Of a stretch of DNA of 64,000 nucleotides, positions 34,491 to 42,977 are shown one piece after another. The notes under the pieces are model-generated. The model saw only the letters and a program-made list of their open reading frames with translations. It was not told the DNA's origin and made no database searches. Each line of letters starts with the position of its first letter. Position 1 is the first letter of the stretch. The position numbers were made by a program, and so were the translations under genes. Origin of the DNA: Pseudaestuariivita atlantica (lineage in GTDB: Bacteria > Pseudomonadota > Alphaproteobacteria > Rhodobacterales > Rhodobacteraceae); the NCBI RefSeq assembly GCF_001205715.1, contig NZ_AQQZ01000003.1, positions 124,001 through 188,000 of the forward strand, given 5' to 3'.

Positions 34491-35532
34491 AACGATCGGC
34501 CTCGCCGCGCTGCGCCGGATCGACCCCGAGCGCGCGCACGCCCTCGCCCTCACCGCGATCCGCGCGGGCCTCGCCCCCCGCGCCGACGCGCACCGCTCTT
34601 CGCGCCTGGTGGCGCGCCTCGCGGGCCTCACGCTGCCCAACCCGCTGGGCCTTGCCGCCGGGTTCGACAAGAACGCCACCGCGTTGGCCGGGCTGTCGCG
34701 GGCAGGTTTCGGCTTCCTCGAAACCGGCGCCGCAACGCCACGCCCCCAGCCCGGCAACCCGCGCCCCCGCCTCTTCCGCCTGCGCGCCGACCGTGCCGCG
34801 ATCAACCGCTTCGGCTTCAACAATGACGGGATGGAGGATATCGCCGCCCGCCTCGCCGCCCACCACGCCACCGTGCCCGTGGGCCTGAACCTCGGCGCCA
34901 ACAAGGACAGCGCCGACCGCGCCGCCGATTTCGCCCGCGTCCTCGCCACCTGCGGCCCGCATGTCGATTTCGCGACGATCAATGTCTCCTCCCCCAACAC
35001 CGAGGCCCTGCGCGACCTGCAGGGCAAGGCCGCCTTGACCGCCCTGATCGACGGCGTGCTGGCGGCCCGCGCCAAGCTCGACGCGTGGCTCCCGGTCTTC
35101 GTGAAGATCGCCCCCGACCTGTCGGACGGCGAACTGGACGACATCGCCGAGGTCGCCCTCGCCTCCGGCATCGACGGGCTGATCGCCACCAACACCACGC
35201 TCGACCGCACCGGCCTGCACAGCCCCCATGCGCAGGAAAAGGGCGGCCTGTCCGGCGCGCCGCTCTTCGAACGCTCCACCCGCGTCCTCGCCCACCTCTA
35301 CCGCGCGACGGACGGCCGCCTTCCGCTGATCGGGGTCGGCGGCATCGCCTCGGGCGCCGACGCCTACGCCAAGATCTGCGCGGGCGCGTCGGCACTGCAA
35401 CTCTACACCGCGCTCTCCTATGACGGCCTGTCGCTCGTCCCCCGCATCCTCGACGATCTCGACGCCCGCCTCGCCGCCAACGGCCAGACCGTCGAAACCG
35501 CCCGCGGCATCGGCGTGGCCGACTGGACCTGA
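34480..35532 (+). CDS. pyrD: Dihydroorotate dehydrogenase, class 2 (quinone)
   Basis: A 350-residue membrane-associated flavoenzyme of pyrimidine synthesis. Class 2 features: an N-terminal amphipathic extension ([20 protein letters not shown]), [14 protein letters not shown] for FMN binding, [11 protein letters not shown], and the catalytic Ser in [36 protein letters not shown] binds the FMN phosphate. The ATG overlaps the DUF952 gene. Confidence 0.95.
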   Translation: MKLETIGLAALRRIDPERAHALALTAIRAGLAPRADAHRSSRLVARLAGLTLPNPLGLAAGFDKNATALAGLSRAGFGFLETGAATPRPQPGNPRPRLFRLRADRAAINRFGFNNDGMEDIAARLAAHHATVPVGLNLGANKDSADRAADFARVLATCGPHVDFATINVSSPNTEALRDLQGKAALTALIDGVLAARAKLDAWLPVFVKIAPDLSDGELDDIAEVALASGIDGLIATNTTLDRTGLHSPHAQEKGGLSGAPLFERSTRVLAHLYRATDGRLPLIGVGGIASGADAYAKICAGASALQLYTALSYDGLSLVPRILDDLDARLAANGQTVETARGIGVADWT

Positions 35533-35541
35533 CACGACAGG

Positions 35542-35576
35542 TCTTCTTCTCTTTGATAAATATGTCCCCCGGAGGG
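35542..35576. repeat. 35-base dispersed motif, copy 1
   Basis: GTCTTCTTCTCTTTGATAAATATGTCCCCCGGAGG lies between the convergent stop codons of pyrD and the MATE gene. A nearly identical 35-mer in reverse orientation is at 57693-57728, and a shorter relative at 57888-57912. The function of this repeat is unknown; a role as termination signal is plausible from its placement. Confidence 0.7.
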
Positions 35577-35579
35577 CCG

Positions 35580-36950
35580 CTATCCGCCCGCGCCCCCGGC
35601 TCCCCGCTCAAGCGCGGGATATCGCAGGGCCAGCGTCACGCCCCGCGCGACGAAGGACACCAAGAGCGCCGCCCACAACCCGTGATTGCCGAAGGCGGGC
35701 ATCAGGATCAGCACCGCGACGAGGTAGGCAAGGAAGGACAACACCATCATGTTGCGCATGTCGCGTGCCCGCGTCGCGCCGATGAAGATGCCGTCCAGCA
35801 TCCACGCCGCCCAGCCAAGAACCGGGGCGGCGACCATGAAGGGCAGGAAGGCGCGCGCGGCGTCCCGCACGCCTGCATCCTTGGCCATCAGGTCGATGAT
35901 CCACGGCCCCGCCAGCGCGAACCCCAGCGCCAGCGCCGCGCAGGTGCCCGCGCCCCAGGCGCTCGTGACCACCGCCGACCGCCGCACGCGCGCCGGGTCG
36001 CCCCGGCCATAGGCGCGCGCCACCAGCGCCTCGGCGGCAAAGGCGAAACCGTCCATCGCGTAGGCCGTGATGTGCAGGAACTGCATCAGCACCTCGTTCG
36101 CGGCGAGCGTCACGTCGCCGAACCGCGCCGACAGGAACACGAAGGAGGTGAAGGTCCCCATCAGCAGGACCGACCGGATCAGGATATCGCGGTTCACCAG
36201 CGCCATGCGCAGCATCAGCGCCCGGTCGAACACCCGCGGCCAGTCGCGCCAGTCGGGCCGCCGGAACGCCGCGCGGCAAAACCACAGCGCCAGCGCACAG
36301 CCCGTGACCTCGGCGATGACGGTGGCGATCGCCACGCCCTCCACGCCCCAGCCCAGCCCCAGCACGAACCACAAATCGAGCACGATGTTCAGCCCGTTCA
36401 TCACCAGCTGCACCCAGAAGACGCCGCCCGTCTTCTCCATCGCCACCAGCCAGCCGGTGAGCGCGTAAAGCGCGATGGCGGCGGGGGCCGTCCAGATGCG
36501 GATGGCGAGGTAGGCGCGCGCAAGGCTCTCCACCTCTTCCGATGCCGGGGAGACGCGGAACGCCAGCGCGAATAGTCCCGCCTGCGCCGCGATCAGCACC
36601 ACGCCCGCGCCGCCCGCAATCAGCAGCGCGCGGGTCAGAAGCGCCGACACCTCCGCCGCATCGCCCGCCCCCTCCGCCTGCCCGACCAGCCCCGCCGTGC
36701 CCATGCGCAGGAACCCGAAGAACCAGTAAAGCGTCGACAGGATGATCGCGCCGATGGCCACCGCCCCGATGGGCGCGGCCTCGCCCAGCTGGCCCACCAC
36801 GCCGACATCCACCGCGCCGAGTATAGGCACCGTCGCGTTCGACAGCACGATCGGCCCCGCGATGCGAAAAACCCGGCCATAGGTGATCGGCTGCGGCGGT
36901 GTGTCGCGAGGCGGGCCCGTCAGGGCCGACGAGCCCGCCGTTTCAGGCAT
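35580..36950 (-). CDS. MATE-family efflux transporter
   Basis: A 456-residue protein with 12 predicted helices in two homologous halves and the DinF-like MATE text: RIAGPIVLSNATVPILGAVDVGVVGQLGEA at the start and YAMDGFAFAAEALVARAYGRGD at the beginning of the second half. Exports drugs or metabolites by Na+ or H+ antiport. Its ATG overlaps the stop of the thioesterase gene upstream by eight bases, so three genes form one operon. Confidence 0.93.
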   Translation of the reverse strand: MPETAGSSALTGPPRDTPPQPITYGRVFRIAGPIVLSNATVPILGAVDVGVVGQLGEAAPIGAVAIGAIILSTLYWFFGFLRMGTAGLVGQAEGAGDAAEVSALLTRALLIAGGAGVVLIAAQAGLFALAFRVSPASEEVESLARAYLAIRIWTAPAAIALYALTGWLVAMEKTGGVFWVQLVMNGLNIVLDLWFVLGLGWGVEGVAIATVIAEVTGCALALWFCRAAFRRPDWRDWPRVFDRALMLRMALVNRDILIRSVLLMGTFTSFVFLSARFGDVTLAANEVLMQFLHITAYAMDGFAFAAEALVARAYGRGDPARVRRSAVVTSAWGAGTCAALALGFALAGPWIIDLMAKDAGVRDAARAFLPFMVAAPVLGWAAWMLDGIFIGATRARDMRNMMVLSFLAYLVAVLILMPAFGNHGLWAALLVSFVARGVTLALRYPALERGAGGAGG

Positions 36951-37449
36951 CGCGCGCGGGCATCAGGAAATGCCCGTTCGCCTGCGCGAAGGGCCGCGCG
37001 CGGTTGTCCTGCCACGCCTCGACCCGCACGCTGGCATAACGCCGCCCCGACCGGTTCACGAAGGCGCGCGCATAGGCGTCGCGCGGCAGGCCGGACCGCA
37101 GGTAATCCACGGTGAAGTCGATGGTCTTGGGCAGGCGCGGCATGTCGCCCGCCTCGATCCGCGCCACGTCCCACGCGCCCGACTCAAGATCCGCCCACAA
37201 GGTCGCCCAGCTGAGCGTGATGATCGACGTGATCTCGAGAAAGGCCGATGTCGCCCCGCCATGCAGCGCCGGCAGGATCGGGTTGCCGATCAGATCCTCG
37301 GAAAAGGGCATGATGCCCGTCAACTCGTCGCCGCGCCGCTCGAATCCGATCCCGAGGAACCGGATATAGGGGACCGAGGCGACCAGCGCGCGCAGGGCCG
37401 CGTCGCGCCGCTGCTTGACCACCTGCACGGGTTCGGGCCGCGCCTTCAT
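36943..37449 (-). CDS. PaaI-type hotdog thioesterase
   Basis: A 168-residue hotdog-fold protein: LPALHGGATSAFLEITSIITLSW carries the helix-containing HGG motif, and IDFTVDYLRSGLPRDAYARAFVNRSGRRYASVRVEAWQ the two long strands. It should hydrolyse an acyl-CoA. It is sandwiched between a second thioesterase (four-base ATGA overlap) and the MATE gene. Substrate unknown; similarity between the two adjacent paralogues suggests a tandem duplication or heteromer. Confidence 0.87.
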   Translation of the reverse strand: MKARPEPVQVVKQRRDAALRALVASVPYIRFLGIGFERRGDELTGIMPFSEDLIGNPILPALHGGATSAFLEITSIITLSWATLWADLESGAWDVARIEAGDMPRLPKTIDFTVDYLRSGLPRDAYARAFVNRSGRRYASVRVEAWQDNRARPFAQANGHFLMPARDA

Positions 37450-37865
37450 TTCGCAACCGTGAAGGCGCCGGTGGCGGTGGCGACGGGGCGGTCCCGGTCG
37501 GCATCCATCGCCGTGGCGCGCACGAAGGCGACGGTGCGCGTGACGTGATAGCATTCGGCGACCGCGGTGATCCTCTCGCCCGGCGTCGCGGGGCGCATGT
37601 AGTCGATCCGCAGATCCAGCGTCGCGGTCGACACGCCCGCCTTCGGATGGCTGACGACAGCGGTCCCGGCGCAGGTATCCATAAGGGCCGACACCGCCCC
37701 GCCATGCACCACGCCGGTCTCCGGATCGCCCACGATCTTCTCGTCATAGGGCATGGACACTTCCGCCCATCCCTCCCGCACGGCCTCAAGGCGCATGCCC
37801 AGCGCGCGCGCATGCGGCAGCGCGCTCACGAATTTCTGCAACGGCCCGGTGATCGTCTCGCTCAT
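37446..37865 (-). CDS. PaaI-type hotdog thioesterase (first of a tandem pair)
   Basis: A 139-residue hotdog thioesterase with the standard GVVHGGAVSALMDTCAGTAVVS motif and LDLRIDYMRPATPGERITAVAECYHVTRTVAFVRATA. Start set at MSETITGP; the longer frame runs into the MerR gene on the other strand. It leads the thioesterase-thioesterase-MATE operon and is divergent from MerR across 88 bases, so MerR is a likely regulator. Confidence 0.88.
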   Translation of the reverse strand: MSETITGPLQKFVSALPHARALGMRLEAVREGWAEVSMPYDEKIVGDPETGVVHGGAVSALMDTCAGTAVVSHPKAGVSTATLDLRIDYMRPATPGERITAVAECYHVTRTVAFVRATAMDADRDRPVATATGAFTVAK

Positions 37866-37953
37866 ACCGCCCTTAGACCGTGATCGCGCAGAACCCGCAA
37901 GGCGGTTGATCGCCCGCGCCCCTGCGCTTAACCTTGCACACGGGGAGGAGACC

Positions 37954-38322
37954 ATGGCCGAGATACGCCTCAGCTTCAAGGAGATGTGCTCGAAGTTCGA
38001 CGTGACGCCGCGCACGCTGCGATACTACGAGTATATCGAGCTTCTGTCCCCCGAACGGGACGGACGGGCCCGCTGGTACGGTCCGACGGAAATCGCCCGG
38101 ATGACCCTGATCCTGCGCGGACGCAAATGGGGATTCCCGCTCGAAGATATCCGCCAGTGGCTGCTGATCTACGAGGAAGAGGGGACGGAGGCGCAAAACC
38201 GCGCATGGGTCGAACTCGCCACGCGGCAACTCGACGAACTGGCCCAGCAGCGCGCCCAGCTGGACGAGGCGATCAACGAGCTGCAATCGATGCGCGACAA
38301 GGTCGCGTCGGGACTGACCTGA
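37954..38322 (+). CDS. MerR-family transcriptional regulator
   Basis: A 122-residue protein with the MerR winged helix (SFKEMCSKFDVTPRTLRYYEYIELLSPERDGRARWYG) followed by a C-terminal coiled coil (RQLDELAQQRAQLDEAINELQSMRDKV). It has no Cys motif for metals; members of this type in alphaproteobacteria respond to organic ligands or act in fatty-acid metabolism. ATG supported by GGGGAGGAG. It may control the divergent thioesterase-MATE operon. Confidence 0.88.
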   Translation: MAEIRLSFKEMCSKFDVTPRTLRYYEYIELLSPERDGRARWYGPTEIARMTLILRGRKWGFPLEDIRQWLLIYEEEGTEAQNRAWVELATRQLDELAQQRAQLDEAINELQSMRDKVASGLT

Positions 38323-38407
38323 CGCGCCCCGCACGCCTCTCGCGGCTCGACATCCCCGCGCGCCCGCTACATCTTTGCCGACAGCCCCTGCGAAAGGACA
38401 AAGCCCC

Positions 38408-38836
38408 ATGGCAACGCGCTACCTGCACACGATGGTCCGGGTGAAGGACCTCGACGCCTCCATCGCCTTCTACAAGCTGCTCGGCCTGCACGAGACGCGC
38501 CGCCGCGACAGCGAGGGCGGGCGCTTCACGCTGGTCTTCCTCGCCCCCGAGGGACAGGAGGAATGCCCGGTCGAGCTGACCTACAACTGGGACGGCGATG
38601 ATGGCCTGCCGTCCGACAGCCGCCATTTCGGCCACCTCGCCTACAGCGTCGACAACATCTACGACATGTGCCAGCACCTGATGGACAACGGCGTGACCAT
38701 CAACCGGCCGCCCCGCGACGGGCATATGGCGTTCGTGCGCTCGCCCGACAACATCTCGATCGAGCTGCTGCAGGCCGGCGACGCCCTGCCCCCGCAAGAA
38801 CCGTGGGCGTCGATGGACAACACCGGCCATTGGTAG
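38408..38836 (+). CDS. gloA: Lactoylglutathione lyase (glyoxalase I)
   Basis: A 142-residue vicinal-oxygen-chelate enzyme that converts the methylglyoxal-glutathione hemithioacetal to S-lactoylglutathione. The four metal ligands are recognisable: H in YLHTMVRVKDLD, E in CPVELTYNW, H in HFGHLAYSVDNIYD and E in NISIELLQAG. Start at ATG with AAAGG-like sequence nine bases upstream. It overlaps the next gene by seven bases. Confidence 0.92.
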   Translation: MATRYLHTMVRVKDLDASIAFYKLLGLHETRRRDSEGGRFTLVFLAPEGQEECPVELTYNWDGDDGLPSDSRHFGHLAYSVDNIYDMCQHLMDNGVTINRPPRDGHMAFVRSPDNISIELLQAGDALPPQEPWASMDNTGHW

Positions 38837-39561
38837 GACTGCGCGCCGCCTCCCTCGCACTGGCCTGCGCCGCCGCGATGTTCGGATCGGCGGGCAGCGC
38901 CGCGTCGGATGCCTGCCGCCAGGCGCTGGTGCTGGCACTCGACGTGTCGGGCAGCGTCGATGCGCGGGAATACCGGCTGCAACTGGATGGCCTCGCCGCC
39001 GCGCTGGAGCACCCGCAGGTGGTCGAGGCGGTCGAGCTTGGCCCGTCCGCGCCGATCCGGCTGCAGGTCTTCGAATGGTCCGGCCCCGGTTTCCAGCGCC
39101 TGCTGGTGCCTTGGACGGCGCTTGAAAACCGCGCCGACCTCGCACAGGTCGCAACCCGCCTGCGCGCGATCACCCGCACCGACGCACCCAAGGAAACCGC
39201 CATCGGCATGGCCCTGCGCCACGCCGCGCGGGCACTGCGCGAGATGCCCGGTTGCTGGAAACGGACGGCGGACATCTCGGGCGACGGGCAGTCGAATACC
39301 GGCCCCCGCCCCCGTGATGTCGTGCAGGCCGGGCTTGGGCAGATCACGGTGAACGCGCTGGTGATCGGGCACGACGATGCCCGCGACGGCGATGCGCGGC
39401 AGGTGGACGTGGGCGAGCTGAGTTCGTATTTCCGCGCCAACGTCCTCTATGGCCCCGACGCCTTCGTGCAGGTGGCGCTGGGGTTCGAGGATTACGAACG
39501 CGCGATGGTGGCCAAGCTGACGCGCGAGCTGGAACCCGGCCTCTTCGGCGCCCTTCCCTGA
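38830..39561 (+). CDS. Secreted DUF1194 (von Willebrand A-like) protein
   Basis: A 243-residue protein with a signal peptide (VGLRAASLALACAAAMFGSAGSA) and a VWA-like DUF1194 domain; LALDVSGSVDAREYRLQ provides the D-x-S-x-S metal-ion-dependent adhesion site and TADISGDGQSNTG follows. No ATG fits: the signal peptide begins at TTG, which overlaps the gloA stop codon (TTGGTAG), so this unusual start is probably real and coupled. Role unknown; likely protein-protein contact in the periplasm. Confidence 0.82.
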   Translation: MVGLRAASLALACAAAMFGSAGSAASDACRQALVLALDVSGSVDAREYRLQLDGLAAALEHPQVVEAVELGPSAPIRLQVFEWSGPGFQRLLVPWTALENRADLAQVATRLRAITRTDAPKETAIGMALRHAARALREMPGCWKRTADISGDGQSNTGPRPRDVVQAGLGQITVNALVIGHDDARDGDARQVDVGELSSYFRANVLYGPDAFVQVALGFEDYERAMVAKLTRELEPGLFGALP

Positions 39562-39567
39562 GGCGGG

Positions 39568-39740
39568 GCCGGCTGGCAAGCAGCCGACCTACATGCGGGC
39601 CAGAGCGCGCTCAGATTTGCGGTAGGTCGGCTGCTTGCCAGCCGACGCGCGCCCCCCCCGCCACCAAGCGTAGGTCGGCTGCTCGACAGCCGACGCGTCA
39701 CCGGCGCCACCAAGCGTAGGTCGGCTGCTCGTCAGCCGAC
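39568..39740. repeat. Cluster of four GTCGGCTG-family repeats
   Basis: Four 25-base copies: one inverted (39568-39592) and three direct (39622-39646, 39670-39694, 39716-39740), each of the form GTAGGTCGGCTGCTNGNCAG followed by CCGAC, with its own short stem. The direct copies are spaced 46-48 bases apart. They fill the intergenic between DUF1194 and the ABC exporter stop codons, which converge. Confidence 0.82.
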
Positions 39741-39747
39741 CCGACCG

Positions 39748-41541
39748 TCACTCCGCCGCGAGATCGGCGGTGAATTGCAGCCGTGCCAGGCGCGAATAGA
39801 GGCCCCCTTCGGCCACCAGCGACTCGTGCGTGCCCTGCGCGACAACGCGGCCCTGGTCCATCACCACGATCCGGTCGGCCTGTTTCACCGTCGCCAGCCG
39901 GTGCGCCACGACCAGCGTCGTGCGCCCTGCCGCAAGCCGCGTCACCGCCTCCTGCACCGCGCGCTCACTTTCGGCATCCAGCGCCGAGGTCGCCTCGTCC
40001 AGCAGCAGTACCGGCGCATCGCGCAGGATCGCGCGGGCGATGGCGATGCGCTGTTTCTGACCGCCCGACAGCATCACGCCGCGTTCGCCCACGTAACTGT
40101 CGTACCCGTCGGGCAACGCGCTGATGAACTCATGCGCGGCGGCGGCGCGCGCGGCCTCCTCGACCTCGGCATCCGACGCGCCGGGACGGCCGAACCGGAT
40201 GTTGTCGCGGGCGGAGGCGGCAAAGATGACCGGGTCCTGCGGCACCAGCGCCAGCGCCGCGCGGTAGGCCGCCCGCTCCATCTGGTCGAGCGGCGTGCCG
40301 TCCAGCGTAATCGTGCCGCTGTCGGGGTCGTAGAAGCGCAGGAGCAACTGGATGATCGTGGTCTTGCCCGCGCCGGACGGGCCGACAAAGGCCACCGTCT
40401 CCCCCGGCTGGATGTCGAGCGTCACGCGATCCAGCGCCGGGATGTCCGGTCGGGCGGGATAGCGGAAGGTCACGTCCTCGAACCGGATCGCGCCCTTCGC
40501 GCGTTCGGCGAGTGTTGCGGGGGCCGCCGGGTCCGTCACGCTGTCCTCGGTCTCCAGCAATTCCACCAGCCGCTCGGTCGCGCCCGCGGCGCGTTGCAGT
40601 TCCGACCAGATCTCGGACAGCGCGGCGACCGATCCGGCGACCATCACCGCGTAGATCACGAATTGCACCAGTTCGCCCTGGCTCATCGCGCCGCCGCGCA
40701 CGTCGCGCGCGCCGATCCACAGAACGCCCACGACACCGGCGAAGACAAGGAAGATCACGATCGCGGTCATCACCGCGCGCGTGTTGATCCGGGCATAGGC
40801 CGCGCCGATCGACTTCTCGGTCACCTCGTCGAACGCGCTGCGGCTCAGCGCCTCGTGCGTGTAGGCCTGCACCGTCTGCACCGCGCCCAGCGCCTCGGAG
40901 GCATTGGCCGACGAAGCCGCGATCCAGTCCTGGTTCTCGCGGCTCAGCCGCCGCACCTTGCGGCCCAGCGTCAGGATCGGCACCACCACCGCGGGCACGA
41001 TCAGCAAAACCAGCCCCGTCAGCTTGGCCGAGGTGAACATCATCAGGATCAGCCCGCCGATGAAGATCAGCACGTTGCGCAAGGCCACCGATACCGACGA
41101 CCCGATCACCGACAGGATCAGCGTCGTGTCCGTGGTGATCCGGCTGAGGACCTCGCCGGTCATCAGGCGTTCGTAGAAGGCGGGCGACAGGCCGATCACG
41201 CGGGCAAAGACCGCCTTGCGGATGTCGGCCACCACGCGCTCGCCCAGCCGGGTGACCAGCGCGTAACGCAGCGCCGTGCCAAGGGCCAGCACCGCCGCGA
41301 TCCCCATCGCCGCGGCAAAGTAGCGGTCCAGCAGCGCCCCGTCCTCGGTGCCGAAATTATCGACCACGCGGCGCACCGCGATGGGCAGGATCAGCGACAC
41401 CGCCGCCGTCAGCATCAGCGCGGCAATCGCTGCCAGCAAAAGCAGGCGATAGGGCGCCATGAACGGCCAAAGCGCCCTCAGCGCGCGCAAATCCTTGGAT
41501 TTCGCGCGTTCGGCGTCCTTGATCGGTGCAGGTTCGGCCAT
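39748..41541 (-). CDS. ABC exporter, fused membrane and ATPase domains (MsbA/LmrA-like)
   Basis: A 597-residue half-transporter. The six-helix membrane domain covers residues about 25-325; the ATPase domain has Walker A GPSGAGKTTI, the Q-loop, LSGGQKQRIAIARAIL as signature and LLLDEATSALDAESE as Walker B, and the H-loop AHRLATV. It acts as a homodimer exporting lipids, drugs or peptides. ATG preferred over a GTG two codons upstream because CGGGAG is near. Monocistronic. Confidence 0.93.
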   Translation of the reverse strand: MAEPAPIKDAERAKSKDLRALRALWPFMAPYRLLLLAAIAALMLTAAVSLILPIAVRRVVDNFGTEDGALLDRYFAAAMGIAAVLALGTALRYALVTRLGERVVADIRKAVFARVIGLSPAFYERLMTGEVLSRITTDTTLILSVIGSSVSVALRNVLIFIGGLILMMFTSAKLTGLVLLIVPAVVVPILTLGRKVRRLSRENQDWIAASSANASEALGAVQTVQAYTHEALSRSAFDEVTEKSIGAAYARINTRAVMTAIVIFLVFAGVVGVLWIGARDVRGGAMSQGELVQFVIYAVMVAGSVAALSEIWSELQRAAGATERLVELLETEDSVTDPAAPATLAERAKGAIRFEDVTFRYPARPDIPALDRVTLDIQPGETVAFVGPSGAGKTTIIQLLLRFYDPDSGTITLDGTPLDQMERAAYRAALALVPQDPVIFAASARDNIRFGRPGASDAEVEEAARAAAAHEFISALPDGYDSYVGERGVMLSGGQKQRIAIARAILRDAPVLLLDEATSALDAESERAVQEAVTRLAAGRTTLVVAHRLATVKQADRIVVMDQGRVVAQGTHESLVAEGGLYSRLARLQFTADLAAE

Positions 41542-41613
41542 GTTCACTCCCGTCTGCCGGCGTCAGGGCATTAAGCCCCGGTCGCGGACTGCGTCAACCC
41601 GACGAAGAGAGGA

Positions 41614-41687
41614 TGGAGCGGGCAGCGGGAATCGAACCCGCACCTTAAGCTTGGAAGGCTCTTATGATACCATTTCACCATGCCCGC
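41614..41687 (-). tRNA. tRNA-Gly (UCC)
   Basis: The minus strand folds as a cloverleaf: acceptor stem GCGGGCA/TGCCCGC, discriminator T, encoded CCA, T-loop GGTTCGAATCC with stem GCGGG/CCCGC and anticodon loop CTTCCAA with anticodon TCC (complement of 41653-41655), which reads GGA glycine codons. Total length 74 bases including CCA. It stands alone between the ABC exporter and comE. Confidence 0.95.
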
Positions 41688-41916
41688 CCGGGGCGTCCGA
41701 GGGAGGTAATCCAAGCCGTTTTCAACGTCAAGGCGCAAGCCGCCCGGCCCTTCGCCTTTGCGCGTCCGAACCTGCCGGATCACCCGGTGCGCCGCCGGAC
41801 GCCAGCGCCCGGTTCAACCGCCGGGCCTGCCGGGTGGCGGACGATCCGCGATGCGCACAGGCCACCGCTGGCGCGTGCACGGGACGGCCCGCGAAAGGCC
41901 GCCCCGATGGCCAGGA

Positions 41917-42471
41917 TCAGGACGCGATGGCGTTCATGAAACGGTCGCGGATGACGACCGGGTCCTTGGTGATCACCGGGACCTTCACGTTGCCGCTGTC
42001 GCACTTGACGACAAGGATCGTCATCTTCTTCGACGCGATGGCCGCTTCCAGCGCCGCGCCGGTGTCCTTGTCCTGCACCTCGACCACGTTCTCGCAGCCA
42101 CAGGCGCGGGCGACGTCGGTCAGGTTGGTCTTCTTGCCGGCATAGGTCGGCTGATCCCCGGTCGAGCCATAGGACCCGTTATCGATGATCATCAGGATGA
42201 AGTTGTCGGCGACGTTGTTGGCAATCGTCGGCAGCGTGCCGAGGTTCGTCAGAACCGACCCGTCCCCGTCGATCGAGATCACGGTCTTGTCCTGCGCCAG
42301 CGCCACGCCCAGCCCGATGGAGGACGCAAGGCCCATCGTGCCCAGCATGTAGAAGTTGGTCGGCTGGTCGTCGATCATGTGCATCTCCTGGCTGGGCAGG
42401 CCGATGTTACAGACGACGAGGTGCGGGCGGAGGATCGGCGCGATCTCTTTCAGGATTTCCGAACGGATCAT
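41917..42471 (-). CDS. comE: Sulfopyruvate decarboxylase, beta subunit
   Basis: A 184-residue thiamine-diphosphate-binding half of a two-subunit decarboxylase: IDGDGSVLTNLGTLPTIANN with IDNGSYGSTGDQP is the ThDP/Mg motif (GDG...N). ComDE converts 3-sulfopyruvate to sulfoacetaldehyde and CO2. It follows comD with a single base between the stop and this start, and GGGAGGG upstream. Context (HpsN, TRAP transporter) supports the sulfonate role against phosphonopyruvate decarboxylase, which has a similar fold but is one chain. Confidence 0.85.
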   Translation of the reverse strand: MIRSEILKEIAPILRPHLVVCNIGLPSQEMHMIDDQPTNFYMLGTMGLASSIGLGVALAQDKTVISIDGDGSVLTNLGTLPTIANNVADNFILMIIDNGSYGSTGDQPTYAGKKTNLTDVARACGCENVVEVQDKDTGAALEAAIASKKMTILVVKCDSGNVKVPVITKDPVVIRDRFMNAIAS

Positions 42472-42472
42472 G

Positions 42473-42970
42473 TCAGTACCCTCCCCAGAAGGTGGCATCG
42501 GTCAGGATGGCGACCGGCTTGTTGCACATGAAGGTGTATTTCAGGATGGCATCAAGTTCCTTGGCGTCGTCCTGATGGTGGAAGTGATAGGTCGGGATGT
42601 TCAGCTGCGCCAGCAGCGCCTTGGTGTGCACCGCCATCTCGACCTGGCAGGCGACCGGCTCCAGAAGCTCGCCCCGGTACGAAATCAGCATCGGCAGGGG
42701 CATGCGGTAGAACTGCGTCAGCGTGACCAGCGTGTTGATCGTCACGCCGATGGCGGTGTTCTGCATGATGATGCAGGGCCGCTTGCCGCCCATGAAGGCA
42801 CCGGCGCACAGGCCCATGCCCTCGTCCTCCTTGTTGGAGGGGATGTGGTAGATTTCGGGGCGGGCCTCGACCTCGTCGATCACGCCACCCAGCTGCTTGC
42901 AGGGGACGGTGGTGACGAAGTTGATGCCGTTCGCCACCATGTCGTCAACGATCTGTGTGCTGATGCTCAT
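42473..42970 (-). CDS. comD: Sulfopyruvate decarboxylase, alpha subunit
   Basis: A 165-residue PYR-domain half of the ThDP enzyme: NFVTTVPCKQLGGVIDEV at the start, then IPSNKEDEGMGLCAGAFMGGKRPCIIMQNTAIG, where the Glu in KEDEG should activate ThDP. It forms the sulfopyruvate decarboxylase with ComE. It begins 7 bases after the alcohol dehydrogenase gene. The cluster places it after HpsN, making sulfoacetaldehyde for Xsc, which is not in this window. Confidence 0.86.
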   Translation of the reverse strand: MSISTQIVDDMVANGINFVTTVPCKQLGGVIDEVEARPEIYHIPSNKEDEGMGLCAGAFMGGKRPCIIMQNTAIGVTINTLVTLTQFYRMPLPMLISYRGELLEPVACQVEMAVHTKALLAQLNIPTYHFHHQDDAKELDAILKYTFMCNKPVAILTDATFWGGY

Positions 42971-42977
42971 GTCTGTC

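Noticed and set aside
39568-39740. CRISPR-like spacing of repeats
   Set aside because: Only three direct copies, imperfect 25-base repeats that are palindromic, spacers of about 21-23 bases and related to each other, no cas genes.
41880-41916. Terminator after comE
   Set aside because: Only a five-base stem (CGGCC/GGCCG) and no T-run on the minus strand.
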